A stretch of 64,000 nucleotides of DNA from Paenibacillus chibensis. GTDB lineage: Bacteria; Bacillota; Bacilli; Paenibacillales; Paenibacillaceae. This document shows, in pieces, positions 27,180 to 35,635 of this stretch. The notes under the pieces are model-generated. The model was not told the origin of the DNA, made no database searches, and saw only the letters and a list, made by a program, of their open reading frames with translations. Location of the stretch: positions 56,053-120,052 of the forward strand of contig NZ_BIMK01000021.1 in the NCBI RefSeq assembly GCF_004001045.1, read 5' to 3'. A program made the translations under genes and the position numbers. Numbering within the stretch: the stretch's first letter is position 1; every line of letters begins with the position of its first letter.

Positions 27180-28841
27180 CTAATCGCGAACCGGGACGAC
27201 GGCATCCGCCAGCGCTTTCTCCATCACGGCCGTAAATCGCAATTGAACCTGCGGACTCCAGCCCAGACGGTCAGCCATCATGTCGATGACAGGCTGCTTC
27301 ATTTGCCGTGCCAGCTCGATGTTGAACAGTGTTGCACCCGTACGGCGCGTCAGGAAATCCACCGGCGTTGCCGCCATCTCCTCCTCCAATGCATAGGCGA
27401 GCTGTCCGTACACGGGAAGCGTAAGATTGTATGTCCGCGCTTCCTCCTTCCCCTCGGCCACCCGCTTGTACACCTTCGGCGCGTTGGTGCCGTACATCCT
27501 TGCGATCCGGATCGCCTCATCCTGCGACAAACCAGCCTCTACGCCAGCGGAAGCGGTCTTTTGCACAAAAGCGTCAAAGGCCTTGGAGCCGCCCATGTCT
27601 CCTCCGGAAATCGGCAGATGCCTGGTTTGGCACGGTTTGAAGGAACGCTGCTGGAATTGGGCCAGCTTGGTGGCCAGCACATCGACAATCGTTTCCGCCA
27701 TTTTGCGGTATCCGGTCAGCTTGCCGCCGGCAATCGTCAGCAGGCCGCTATCCGATTCCCAAATCTCATCCTTGCGCGAAATTTCCGAAGGGTCCTTTCC
27801 CTCCTCGTAGATCAGGGGACGCACGCCGGCCCAGCTGGATTCGATATCCTTGTCCGTGATGCTCACGTCCGGGAACATGAAATTGATCGCTTTGATGATA
27901 TAGCTCCGGTCGCTCGTCGTCATTTGCGGATGCACGGGGTCCTGCTCGTAAAAAGTGTCCGTCGTGCCCACATAGGTTTTGCCGTCGCGCGGGATGGCAA
28001 ACACCATCCGTTTGTCCGGCGTATCGAAATAGACTGCCTGCCGCAGCGGAAACCGGGACTGGTCGATCACGAGGTGAACGCCTTTGGTGAGCCGGAGCGT
28101 TTTGCCTTTTCTCGACGCGTCCATTTCCCGAATGCGGTCAACCCACGGACCCGTGGAATTGATGACCTTGGCGGCCCTGATCTCATAGGAATCCCCGGTG
28201 AAAAAGTCGCGGACGACAGCCCCCTTCACCTGTTTATGTTCATCATAGATCAGGCTTTCCACTTTGGTATAATTCAAGGCCGTTGCGCCGTGCGTTACCG
28301 CCGCTTTCATGACCTCAATGGTCAGACGCGCATCGTCCGTGCGGTATTCGACGTAATAGCCGCCCCCCTTGAGGCCGTCCTGCTTGATCAGCGGCTCTTT
28401 TTCGAGCGTTTGCCGGATGGACAGCATGGTGCGGCGTTCGCCCTTTTTCACGCCCGCGAGAAAATCATAGACCCTCAGGCCTATGGATGTGCTGAATTTG
28501 CCGAACGTGCCGCCCTTGTGCATCGGCAGCAGCATCCATTCCGGCGTCGTCACATGCGGTCCGTTCTCGTACACGATCGCCCGCTCTTTTCCAACTTCAG
28601 CCACCATCCCGACCTCGAACTGCTTCAGGTAGCGAAGCCCGCCGTGGACCAGCTTGGTCGACCGGCTGGAGGTGCCTGCGGCAAAATCCTGCATCTCCAC
28701 CAGTGCCGTTGTCATGCCGCGAGTGGCCGCGTCGAGGGCGATTCCGGCTCCCGTAATGCCGCCGCCGATTACCAGTACGTCAAAGGTCTGCCCGCTCAGC
28801 GCAGACTTGATCTGTTCCCGCTCCAAATTCGTAAAAGCCAT
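27180..28841 (-). CDS. glpD: Aerobic glycerol-3-phosphate dehydrogenase
   Basis: 553-residue FAD-dependent membrane-associated enzyme oxidising glycerol-3-phosphate to dihydroxyacetone phosphate and feeding electrons to menaquinone. The N-terminal FAD motif is DVLVIGGGITGAGIALDAAT; GTSSRSTKLVHGGLRYLKQF is the GlpD signature. Further on, INSTGPWVDRIREM, GTTDTFYEQDP and LTIAGGKLTGYRKMAE complete the DAO fold. Full length. It follows glpK by 53 bases in the same transcript direction, giving the two-step glycerol pathway. No glpF transporter gene is present here. Confidence 0.96.
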   Translation of the reverse strand: MAFTNLEREQIKSALSGQTFDVLVIGGGITGAGIALDAATRGMTTALVEMQDFAAGTSSRSTKLVHGGLRYLKQFEVGMVAEVGKERAIVYENGPHVTTPEWMLLPMHKGGTFGKFSTSIGLRVYDFLAGVKKGERRTMLSIRQTLEKEPLIKQDGLKGGGYYVEYRTDDARLTIEVMKAAVTHGATALNYTKVESLIYDEHKQVKGAVVRDFFTGDSYEIRAAKVINSTGPWVDRIREMDASRKGKTLRLTKGVHLVIDQSRFPLRQAVYFDTPDKRMVFAIPRDGKTYVGTTDTFYEQDPVHPQMTTSDRSYIIKAINFMFPDVSITDKDIESSWAGVRPLIYEEGKDPSEISRKDEIWESDSGLLTIAGGKLTGYRKMAETIVDVLATKLAQFQQRSFKPCQTRHLPISGGDMGGSKAFDAFVQKTASAGVEAGLSQDEAIRIARMYGTNAPKVYKRVAEGKEEARTYNLTLPVYGQLAYALEEEMAATPVDFLTRRTGATLFNIELARQMKQPVIDMMADRLGWSPQVQLRFTAVMEKALADAVVPVRD

Positions 28842-28894
28842 GTATGCTCATCTCCTCTGCTTGCACCAAAGGCCTTAACAGGCGCGCATATATT

Positions 28895-30388
28895 CTATAA
28901 CTTGAATGTTATTGCGGCGTTAACGGCTTTTTTCCAGCCTCCGTATAGCGCTTCGCGTACATCTTCGCTCATCTGCGGCTCGAATTCATGCTGCTTGGCC
29001 CACAGCTCCGAAATTTCGTCCTGGCTCTTCCAGTAGCCTACCGCAAGACCGGCCAAATACGCTGCGCCAAGCGCCGTCGTCTCATTGACGACCGGTCTTT
29101 CCACGGTTACGCCCAAAATATCGCTCTGGAACTGCATCAGGAAATTATTGTGCACGGCGCCGCCGTCCACGCGCAGCGTTCGCAGCTCGATTCCTGAATC
29201 GGCCTCCATTGCGGAGATAACGTCCCGGGTCTGGTAAGCGAGCGATTCGAGCACCGCCCGGATAAAATGCTCCTTCGACGTACCGCGGGTGAGGCCGAAC
29301 ACCGCTCCGCGCACATCACTGTCCCAATACGGCGTCCCGAGGCCGACGAACGCAGGCACCACGTACACGCCGTCCGTGCTGCTGACTCTGGCCGCGTAAT
29401 CCTCGCTCTCCTTGGAGTCCTTCAGCATACGCAGACCGTCTCGCAGCCACTGCACGGCAGAGCCCGCTACGAAAATACTGCCCTCCAGCGCGTATTCCAC
29501 GCGTCCGTTGATGCCCCACGCGATCGTGGTCAGCAGGCCATTCTCGGAGTGGACCGCGGTTTCACCGGTATTTTTCAGCATAAAGCAGCCGGTGCCGTAC
29601 GTGTTCTTGGCCATCCCTTCATCAAAACAAGCCTGGCCGAATAATGCCGCCTGCTGGTCGCCGGCCGCCCCGGCAATCGGGATTTCCTGACCGAAGAAGT
29701 GGTGCTTCACGGTGTGGCCATACACCTCGGAGGAAGGCCGCACTTCTGGCAGCATCGACGCCGGCACGCCGAGAATATCCAACAGCTCCTCGTCCCACTG
29801 CAGCTCGTGGATGTTGTACATCAGCGTGCGGGAGGCGTTCGAGTAGTCCGTCACATGCCGCTGTCCTCCGGTAAATTTCCAGATCAGCCAGGAGTCGATC
29901 GTCCCGAACAGCAGCCGGCCCTGCTCGGCCTTTTCGCGGGCGCCCTCCACGTTGTCGAGAATCCATTTCACCTTGGTTCCCGCAAAATACGGATCGATGA
30001 GCAGGCCGGTTTTTTCGCGGATGAGATCGTTGTAGCCCTTCGCTTTCAGCTCCTCGCAGATGCCGCTCGTCTGCCGCGACTGCCACACGACCGCGTGATA
30101 TACGGGTTCCTCTGTTTCTTTATCCCACACCACGGTCGTTTCCCGCTGGTTCGTGATGCCGATGCCCTCGATCTGCTCCGCCTTCACGCCCGATTCGGAC
30201 AGAAGCGAAGCGATGACCGACAGAATCGAGCCCCAGATCTCGTTGGCGTTATGCTCCACCCAGCCCGGATTCGGAAAATATTGCGTAATCTCCTTTTGTG
30301 CGGTGTAGACGATCTCCCCGGCTTTATTGAATAAAATCGCGCGCGAGCTCGTCGTGCCTTGGTCCAAAGACAGTATGTATTTTTCCAT
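28895..30388 (-). CDS. glpK: Glycerol kinase
   Basis: 497-residue FGGY kinase phosphorylating glycerol at the 3 position with ATP. The N-terminus MEKYILSLDQGTTSSRAILF, the substrate residues NQRETTVVWDKETEEPVYHA, and RVDGGAVHNNFLMQFQSDIL with TALGAAYLAGLAVGYW in the C-terminal domain are all canonical. His232 of Gram-positive enzymes, the phosphorylation site of PTS HPr/EI, falls in the VYGHTVKHHFFG region. A probable cre site is centred about 55 bases upstream, consistent with CcpA control. Confidence 0.97.
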   Translation of the reverse strand: MEKYILSLDQGTTSSRAILFNKAGEIVYTAQKEITQYFPNPGWVEHNANEIWGSILSVIASLLSESGVKAEQIEGIGITNQRETTVVWDKETEEPVYHAVVWQSRQTSGICEELKAKGYNDLIREKTGLLIDPYFAGTKVKWILDNVEGAREKAEQGRLLFGTIDSWLIWKFTGGQRHVTDYSNASRTLMYNIHELQWDEELLDILGVPASMLPEVRPSSEVYGHTVKHHFFGQEIPIAGAAGDQQAALFGQACFDEGMAKNTYGTGCFMLKNTGETAVHSENGLLTTIAWGINGRVEYALEGSIFVAGSAVQWLRDGLRMLKDSKESEDYAARVSSTDGVYVVPAFVGLGTPYWDSDVRGAVFGLTRGTSKEHFIRAVLESLAYQTRDVISAMEADSGIELRTLRVDGGAVHNNFLMQFQSDILGVTVERPVVNETTALGAAYLAGLAVGYWKSQDEISELWAKQHEFEPQMSEDVREALYGGWKKAVNAAITFKL

Positions 30389-30435
30389 CGCTCTCCCCCG
30401 GTTTGTTGGAATTGGTGTTCATCTATGGAAGCTGG

Positions 30436-30450
30436 TTGTAAACGCTTTAG
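30436..30450. promoter_or_regulatory. Probable cre (CcpA) site upstream of glpK
   Basis: TTGTAAACGCTTTAG matches the catabolite-responsive element WTGNAANCGNWNNCW except at the 3' C and last W. It sits about 50 bases before the glpK start, where it could repress under glucose. Confidence 0.6.
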
Positions 30451-30596
30451 AAAAGGTTGATGAAATTTGGCCAAAATAGGGTCATTAGTCGATATCATAT
30501 GCTTATCTCTTATGCTATTCCAAAACGATTCATATTTGAAGAACAAAATTTGAATATGTTTAAGTTCAAGTTCTTTACTATGTGCATGGTGGACGC

Positions 30597-30720
30597 TGCG
30601 GTGACGGATCGTTCTTCCGATCGCTGTTGTCTCCAAATTTCTTTATCTTATATTCTAAAGGTAGAAATTCGGAGACAAAGGCGACCGCTGCGCTTCTTCA
30701 GATCGATTCCGTCCCCTCCG
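30597..30720 (+). repeat. Dispersed hairpin repeat, long copy
   Basis: A 124-base element with a strong inverted repeat: TTGTCTCCAAATTTCT (30627-30642) against AGAAATTCGGAGACAA (30663-30678), plus flanking arms GACGGATCGTTCTTCCGATC and GATCGATTCCGTCCCCTC. The outer sequence recurs at 24366-24422. It looks like a non-autonomous or REP-like repeat; no coding capacity is evident. Confidence 0.75.
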
Positions 30721-30819
30721 CTGCTTTGAGCTGTATATTTGGTGTACTGCTAATTCGAAAGTTGAATCCAATACCATATCTATTCTACAAAAGCCTTGAA
30801 CTTTGACTCTTTCATAAAA

Positions 30820-30872
30820 ATTGAAACGGGGCCGCTATTGATCTAAGCATATCGATAATCTATAGCCCCGTT
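30820..30872 (-). terminator. Terminator at the end of the tail/lysis operon
   Basis: On the minus strand AACGGGGCTAT pairs with ATAGCGGCCCCGTT and runs into TTTCAATTTTT. It closes the minus-strand tailocin operon after the endolysin gene. Confidence 0.7.
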
Positions 30873-30924
30873 AATTTGTTGCAAACATGAATTCCCTCCT
30901 GTCCCGTTCTAATGGCTGCGAAAT

Positions 30925-31638
30925 TTACAACAATTTCAGACGCTGTAAAACCGCCAGCATCCGGTAGAAGTCGTAGCTTCCTTGGACAGGTGTATCGATC
31001 AACCCGGCTGTAGCAGCGGATTGCACCGCGGATTCGGCCCATGCCGGTGTCTGCATTTGGTCTTTGGCTGTTAAACGGGACAGTTGTCCTTCTAGATCTT
31101 CTACCCTTTTTCTCAAGTCTTGAAGCTGCTGAAGCTCGGCCGTCTGCATCGGATCTGCATCTCCTTTTTCGTTGTCCGTGGTATCGTATTGTATCAGTTG
31201 GTAGGTCTCTATGATACGAATTAGCTTCGTAGGATACTCCGGGTCGGTGGCATAGCCCCCCTTCCAAACTGCCTCGGCTGCTTTTTGATAATCTGCATGA
31301 AGAACGCCGTGGTAACGGGTCGGATTATCCCGGGTGCCTTTCAGAAGCAGCTCGGAGTGATCCGTGATCGATTCCGTCCAGGAATGGTATTTTCGGAAGG
31401 AGGCGGTCACCTTGACCGGCTTTCCCTTCACATACTCTGTCGTGGGCATGTCCACGCTGCCTGCCGGTCCCTTGCCTTTGATGCCGAACAAATTGTTGGC
31501 CTGCTGCGCTAACCTGCTCGTTCCCCAGTTGGATTCAAGGATCGCTTGGGCGATCGTCAGAGAGGCAGGAATGCCGGTTCGCAGCATGTCTGAGATGGCG
31601 CAGGCGGCGAGGGTGGAGATGAAGTCATTTTTGTTCAA
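30925..31638 (-). CDS. Endolysin with glucosaminidase domain
   Basis: 237-residue phage-type lysin. Residues 1-150 form a FlgJ-like N-acetylglucosaminidase/lysozyme-subfamily domain: PASLTIAQAILESNWGTSRL with the likely catalytic Glu, LFGIKGKGPAG, and GVLHADYQKAAEAVWKGGYATDP. Residues 160-190 are a short coiled coil (LQDLRKRVEDLEGQLSRL). The last 40 residues (WAESAVQSAATAGLIDTPVQ) resemble an SLH-like anchor. No signal peptide, so release depends on the holin. It overlaps the holin gene by 4 bases and is the last gene of the tail cluster. Confidence 0.88.
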   Translation of the reverse strand: MNKNDFISTLAACAISDMLRTGIPASLTIAQAILESNWGTSRLAQQANNLFGIKGKGPAGSVDMPTTEYVKGKPVKVTASFRKYHSWTESITDHSELLLKGTRDNPTRYHGVLHADYQKAAEAVWKGGYATDPEYPTKLIRIIETYQLIQYDTTDNEKGDADPMQTAELQQLQDLRKRVEDLEGQLSRLTAKDQMQTPAWAESAVQSAATAGLIDTPVQGSYDFYRMLAVLQRLKLL

Positions 31639-31904
31639 TGCGGCTCACCTGTTTTCTTGGTCTGTTTTAGCACCTGATTGCCGTATACTGCAAATGCGCC
31701 GGAGAGTATGCCTTGAATGATTGCTTCAGGGCCAAATTGCGTGAGCCAGATCGTGAGTAGTACAGCAGCTACAGTTACGATGTACACGATTGTCCAGTCA
31801 GGGACTTTCGGAGTCTTTTTCAGCATAAAGCCAATAATCCAGCATGCCGCTACGACGATGATCAGCTTAGGGTCGATTAATTGCCAAATGGTGTTCCAAT
31901 CCAT
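31635..31904 (-). CDS. Phage-type holin
   Basis: 89-residue protein with three short hydrophobic segments (IIVVAACWIIGFML, WTIVYIVTVAAVLLTIWL, AIIQGILSGAFAVYG) and a basic/polar tail (KQTKKTGEPH), the usual holin design. Positioned between the XhlA-like and endolysin genes, as in PBSX-type lysis cassettes. Holins form timed membrane lesions releasing the endolysin. Assignment rests on topology and position. Confidence 0.85.
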   Translation of the reverse strand: MDWNTIWQLIDPKLIIVVAACWIIGFMLKKTPKVPDWTIVYIVTVAAVLLTIWLTQFGPEAIIQGILSGAFAVYGNQVLKQTKKTGEPH

Positions 31905-31925
31905 GGTTGGTTCATCTCCTTTTCG

Positions 31926-32222
31926 TTATTGTCCGGATAACTTAATTGCTGTCACGATAGCAGCCATGATGATCGAGATTGCTGTACCGCCAATGGTTCG
32001 CCACAGCCATTTTTGTCCCTCTTCGATTTTGTCCAAGCGCTCCAACGCAGACTCTGCTTTCTGCAAGGCTGCTTTTGAAGTGTCGCGAGCAAATTCCACA
32101 TTCGACGCCAAGGCAGGGACAGACTGCAGCGTTTGTTCAATGCGGGCTAATTGAATTTGAATATCGACAAGCAGTTTCGAATCTGTGTCTGCCATTTCAT
32201 TCACCCCTTCAATATCAGTCAT
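31926..32222 (-). CDS. xhlA: XhlA-family lysis protein
   Basis: 98-residue haemolysin XhlA-type protein. A long amphipathic helix (ADTDSKLLVDIQIQLARIEQ and ALQKAESALERLDKIEEGQK) is followed by one C-terminal membrane helix (TIGGTAISIIMAAIVTAIKL). In PBSX, XhlA acts with the holin XhlB in host lysis. ATG 32222 (MTDIEG) follows AAAGGAGG with good spacing. First gene of the lysis cassette, after an AT-rich gap following the tail fibre. Confidence 0.88.
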   Translation of the reverse strand: MTDIEGVNEMADTDSKLLVDIQIQLARIEQTLQSVPALASNVEFARDTSKAALQKAESALERLDKIEEGQKWLWRTIGGTAISIIMAAIVTAIKLSGQ

Positions 32223-32246
32223 GGGTAACCTCCTTTGGGACACGAG

Positions 32247-32275
32247 AGTAAAAAGCCCTCGAATGAGTTCGAGGG
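32247..32275 (-). terminator. Terminator between tail fibre and lysis genes
   Basis: Read on the minus strand, GCCCTCGAA-ctca-TTCGAGGGC is followed by five Ts. It separates the tail genes from xhlA, so lysis genes may need read-through or their own promoter. Confidence 0.85.
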
Positions 32276-32582
32276 CATGAGGGTCTGGTTTTTTAGTTGT
32301 TACATTTTTTTCAAATGTGAAAAAAATGTCGTTAATCTACTATTTTGTTATGACTGTTTTAGGAAATGTACAGAAAGTTGTTATATTGTAGAACATACTG
32401 TCAGTCTTTAAGCGGGTATATCAGCATAATCATAGTAATTTCTCTCACCTAGTCGTTAATAAATAACATTTATACCCTTTATTACAATTTTTATGCAAGA
32501 ACCAGTATGTTATTATCTTTACTTAAGAAACGGTATCAACTGTAAAATCTGCACTTGGAACTATAATCATGCACATTCTTCA
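32276..32582. other. Very AT-rich gap downstream of the tail fibre gene
   Basis: About 300 bases of much lower G+C than the flanking tail genes. The only reading frame with a ribosome site is a 10-codon one near 32410-32440 (minus strand, MIMLIYPLKD), too short to call. It may be leftover from exchange of the fibre tip module. Confidence 0.45.
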
Positions 32583-32744
32583 TTACCATGAAATTATTAC
32601 AGCGCCATTAGCTCCAGCACTACCATATCCCATCCTATATGCTCCAGTACCGCCAGCACCATAACCTGATGTTCCGCCACCAACACCGCCAGATGGACTT
32701 ATACCATTACCGCCATCGCCACCTTTGCCTCCCCAGCCAGAGCC
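32583..32744 (-). pseudogene. Detached C-terminal tip of the tail fibre, after an in-frame TAG
   Basis: Past the TAG at 32745-32747 the same frame stays open for 53 more codons to TAA at 32583. It reads GSGWGGKGGDGGNG and further Gly-rich sequence, and ends GSAGANGAVIISW, the usual C-terminal end of glycine-rich phage fibres. So the fibre gene was originally about 447 codons. The tip is now made only by amber read-through, or not at all. Confidence 0.8.
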
Positions 32745-33920
32745 CTAGCCACCTGTCCCACCGCCTGTTTCTCCCGAAACACTATCTCCGCCGCTACCAC
32801 CATAGCCGCCCTTTGCTTCGATCGTTCCAAGCTTAGATGTTGCGCCAGACTCACCAGTTACTCCCCTTCCGAGAGAATAGCTGGTGGCGGGTTGTCCCGG
32901 TGCTCCGCCGCTACCACCTTTCCCAACAACAATATTAATTTGTTGACCGGGTGTCACCGTTTTTTTTGATATAACCCATCCACCGCCGCCACCGCCGCCA
33001 CCACCGCCAGTTCCGCCTATATTACCACCATTACCGTAACCACCACCACCACCACCGCCACCGCCACCTATAGCAGTATAATTAATGATAGAGACTCCTA
33101 TGGGCACAGTAAATGTATATGTTCCGGGAGTAGTATAGGTAATCTCTCCGTGAGGTGATTCAGTCACAGTACCTCCACCATAATATCCTGTCGGTATACT
33201 CGCACCGGGCTGAAGAGTAGGCGTTCCTCGATCAATGATTGTTCCTGTTATAATGCCGTTTTCTGTTCCAATTGTATATGGCGCTAATACTTGGGCAGCA
33301 CCAGCCGTGCCATACTCACCTCCTTCACCCTGTAAAATAAAAGCCAAGATCCCGTCGTATGTGACAGTGTATACCCCATCCTTTTTAAAAGATGCTGCAT
33401 TCCCGTTGGCTTTCTTTGCCGCTTTTGCACCCATTCCATTAGGATTAATAGTTGGATTAGCCCCACTGTCGACGTGAGCTTTAAACCTAAAAGTCATGCC
33501 AGCTACCAATGATGTGGGTACGGGATTTAATGTGACAGTGTAAGCCGTAGCCGTTCCTGCCGACACTGCAAATCCAGAATGCTTCACATAATCCGCCAAA
33601 TGCGCATCTAACTCCGATTCCACCTCATTTGCTCTCAAGCTTGCAGCCGCTGCTGCATTCACCCCCTCACTTCCCCGCTCATACGCCGCCTTCACCGCCT
33701 TCTCTGTAGCCGCCACATCTTCCCTCGTACCATCCGTCGCACTCGACAGCTGCACGATCCCTTTTTGCGTCGTACTCGCTTCCGGCACCTGGATGTTCCC
33801 GACGGCCTCGTCGATCTTATCCCAGTTGTCATTCAGCATCGTCTTGATATTAAACGTCTCGTTTCCGTCCGTAGCCGGGTCTTTCTTAAGCAATCCCAGA
33901 TTGGGTGTATTGCTCGCCAT
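32745..33920 (-). CDS. Tail fibre / receptor-binding protein, truncated by amber codon
   Basis: 391 codons as sequenced. The N-terminal baseplate-attachment segment (NTPNLGLLKKDPATDGNETF, then NIKTMLNDNWDKIDEAVG) is typical of Bacillus/Paenibacillus phage fibres. A helical shaft (KGIVQLSSATDGTRED and on) follows, then a beta domain and a glycine-rich tip from about residue 285 (runs of six to ten Gly). The frame ends at TAG 32745 but continues in frame (see next entry). ATG 33920 sits 9 bases after AGGAGG; ATG 33926 overlaps the xkdU stop. Lower G+C in the distal half suggests a swapped specificity module. Confidence 0.85.
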   Translation of the reverse strand: MASNTPNLGLLKKDPATDGNETFNIKTMLNDNWDKIDEAVGNIQVPEASTTQKGIVQLSSATDGTREDVAATEKAVKAAYERGSEGVNAAAAASLRANEVESELDAHLADYVKHSGFAVSAGTATAYTVTLNPVPTSLVAGMTFRFKAHVDSGANPTINPNGMGAKAAKKANGNAASFKKDGVYTVTYDGILAFILQGEGGEYGTAGAAQVLAPYTIGTENGIITGTIIDRGTPTLQPGASIPTGYYGGGTVTESPHGEITYTTPGTYTFTVPIGVSIINYTAIGGGGGGGGGGYGNGGNIGGTGGGGGGGGGGWVISKKTVTPGQQINIVVGKGGSGGAPGQPATSYSLGRGVTGESGATSKLGTIEAKGGYGGSGGDSVSGETGGGTGG

Positions 33921-33922
33921 AC

Positions 33923-34489
33923 TCATGCACCTCCTGCGAATTTGTTTATCTGTATTTGTTGCAGCTGATCCAGTTTGACCACCCCATGAAGATCGCGGAT
34001 CAACAGATAGTTAAAGGCATATTTCACCGCCAAGTGGGCCGGTTTGATCTCTTCCAAAGCCGCTTTCAAATCCTCCAGGTTCGGCGGGATGCCGACCGTG
34101 TCGATGAACTTGACGGTGAAGCCCCACGCCTCGGGCTGAAAAGATACCTCGACCTTTCCGCCGTCATAGGCTTCGGCTACGTTTTTGACGAGCGCTCCAG
34201 AAAACTGGCCTGCTCCACGCAGCTTCGACTCCACCACGGCACGCCGCTGCTCCAGAGGTTTGGCTGGATCAGTCGGAATACCGAGCTCAAATTCCCAGCG
34301 GCCCAGCCCCCAAGTAGCGGTGCGGACATAGAACTGGGCAGCGGCCGCCTCCAGTGCTTGCTGCAACAGATCCATTTCGCTCCCTTTAGCGTCCATATCC
34401 GATTGCATGACCCGTGAGTTCTCATAATAGGCCGGCAGATAAGAAAACAGCTCGCGTCCCCGCAAGCTGCTCCATTCGCTCTTATTCAC
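33923..34489 (-). CDS. xkdU: Baseplate protein XkdU (DUF2313, gpI-like)
   Basis: 188-residue protein of the YmfQ/XkdU family, linking baseplate to tail fibre. GRELFSYLPAYYENSRVMQS near the N-terminus, WGLGRWEFELGIPTDPAKPL, and ALEEIKPAHLAVKYAFNYLL at the C-terminus are characteristic. It overlaps xkdT by 8 bases upstream and the fibre gene downstream. Intact. Confidence 0.88.
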   Translation of the reverse strand: MNKSEWSSLRGRELFSYLPAYYENSRVMQSDMDAKGSEMDLLQQALEAAAAQFYVRTATWGLGRWEFELGIPTDPAKPLEQRRAVVESKLRGAGQFSGALVKNVAEAYDGGKVEVSFQPEAWGFTVKFIDTVGIPPNLEDLKAALEEIKPAHLAVKYAFNYLLIRDLHGVVKLDQLQQIQINKFAGGA

Positions 34490-35635
34490 TGACGGTCACC
34501 GTCCCCAGTACCGCCACCTGGCCGGAGCCGATTTCGATATTTTGCTGCGACGCGTTTCCGTTGATAGTTAGCTCGGAATAGTCTACGATGATCGGAATAT
34601 CCAGCAAAACGGCCGCAATCCGCGTATACCGAACGAGCGGGTCTTTCCGGTTAAAAGCAATCTGCTGCAGATAAGTCTGAGTCCCAACGGCAATAAGGTT
34701 CCGGATCTCTTCCAGCGTCGATGGCTTTTCCTGAGTCCGCTGAACTTTGACGGCGATATGAATCGCCACCTCTTCCGCAGGCATTGCAGTTACAACCGGC
34801 CCCGCCGGGCCAGCCCTTCGCCCTGCCCGTCCCGGGTCGGATCGATATGCTGCTGCACAGCTTCCACGATGTCCGCGCTGGCCGCGCGTTTATCCGTATC
34901 CAAAAGATACAGCCCCACCGTTCCCGGCCCCTGCCATAAAGGCACCACTTCCACGCCGCCAACGCCGGCGATTTCGTTGGCCCACAGCATATACTGCGCC
35001 TTGTTGCCGCTCGTGCCCTGGCTGCGGACCTTGGCATAAAATCGTTCCAGCAGCGACTGATCCGACTCGGTATCCGCTCCGCTCCGCGTCGGTTCCGGAT
35101 TCGTGACGGATGCAATTCCGCTCACCGATGAAAACATGACCTGAATCACGCCGGCTGACACGTTCCCGTTCTTCCCCGCCGTTACCGCCCGGATGGCTGC
35201 CGATGCCGTACCGTTTTCATCCAGCAAGGCCGCTTGGGTCGTCACAAATTCCACCGCAAGCTCACCGGAGACGTCATCCGCCGGGGTGGCGACGAACGTC
35301 CCGGCAGGCACCTTCGTGCCCGGCTTTCCTTTAAAAAGCACATGTCCCGTGGAAGCCACGGCCTCCCTTCTCGTGATCCCGTGCTCCGCGGTACGCAGGT
35401 CGAGTTCAGCCGAGCGAAAACGGGCATCGTCGCTGGCAGCCGTGCTGGCAAAGCCCCTGCGCAGCAGCTCCTGCGCCCAAAGCGCCGCCTCGGACAGCAT
35501 GAACGCTACCGGGGCCTGCGCGTCCCAAATAAAAGAGCCTTCCGATTTGTCAATATCCGAAGGCACTTTGTCCAGCATGCGGCTCAATATGTTTTCTTCC
35601 GTTTGTTCCTGCAAATATGGCGGCAAATCAGCCAT
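34482..35635 (-). pseudogene. xkdT: Baseplate J/gp47 protein XkdT, broken by one-base frameshift
   Basis: Wedge protein of contractile baseplates, normally about 380 residues. The first frame (35635-34790, 281 codons) starts MADLPPYLQEQTEENILSRM and ends abruptly in RRGRL. The second (34784-34482, 100 codons from MPAEEVAIHI) holds the C-terminus. Around 34804-34810 the minus strand reads CTGGCCCGGCGGGGCC; one extra C would give LAPAGPVVTAMPAEEV in one frame. So a single C has been lost from a C-run, by mutation or sequencing error. Start overlaps the xkdS stop as TAATG. Confidence 0.9.

Noticed and set aside
27243..29036. 597-codon plus-strand frame
   Set aside because: Antisense across glpD and the glpK end; no ribosome site and no domain.
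32400..32445. 10-codon gene MIMLIYPLKD in the AT-rich gap
   Set aside because: It has a weak ribosome site but is too short to support from sequence alone.
34482..34784. Separate 100-residue gene downstream of xkdT
   Set aside because: Its sequence is the missing C-terminus of the baseplate J protein; the split is explained by a one-base loss, not a new gene.
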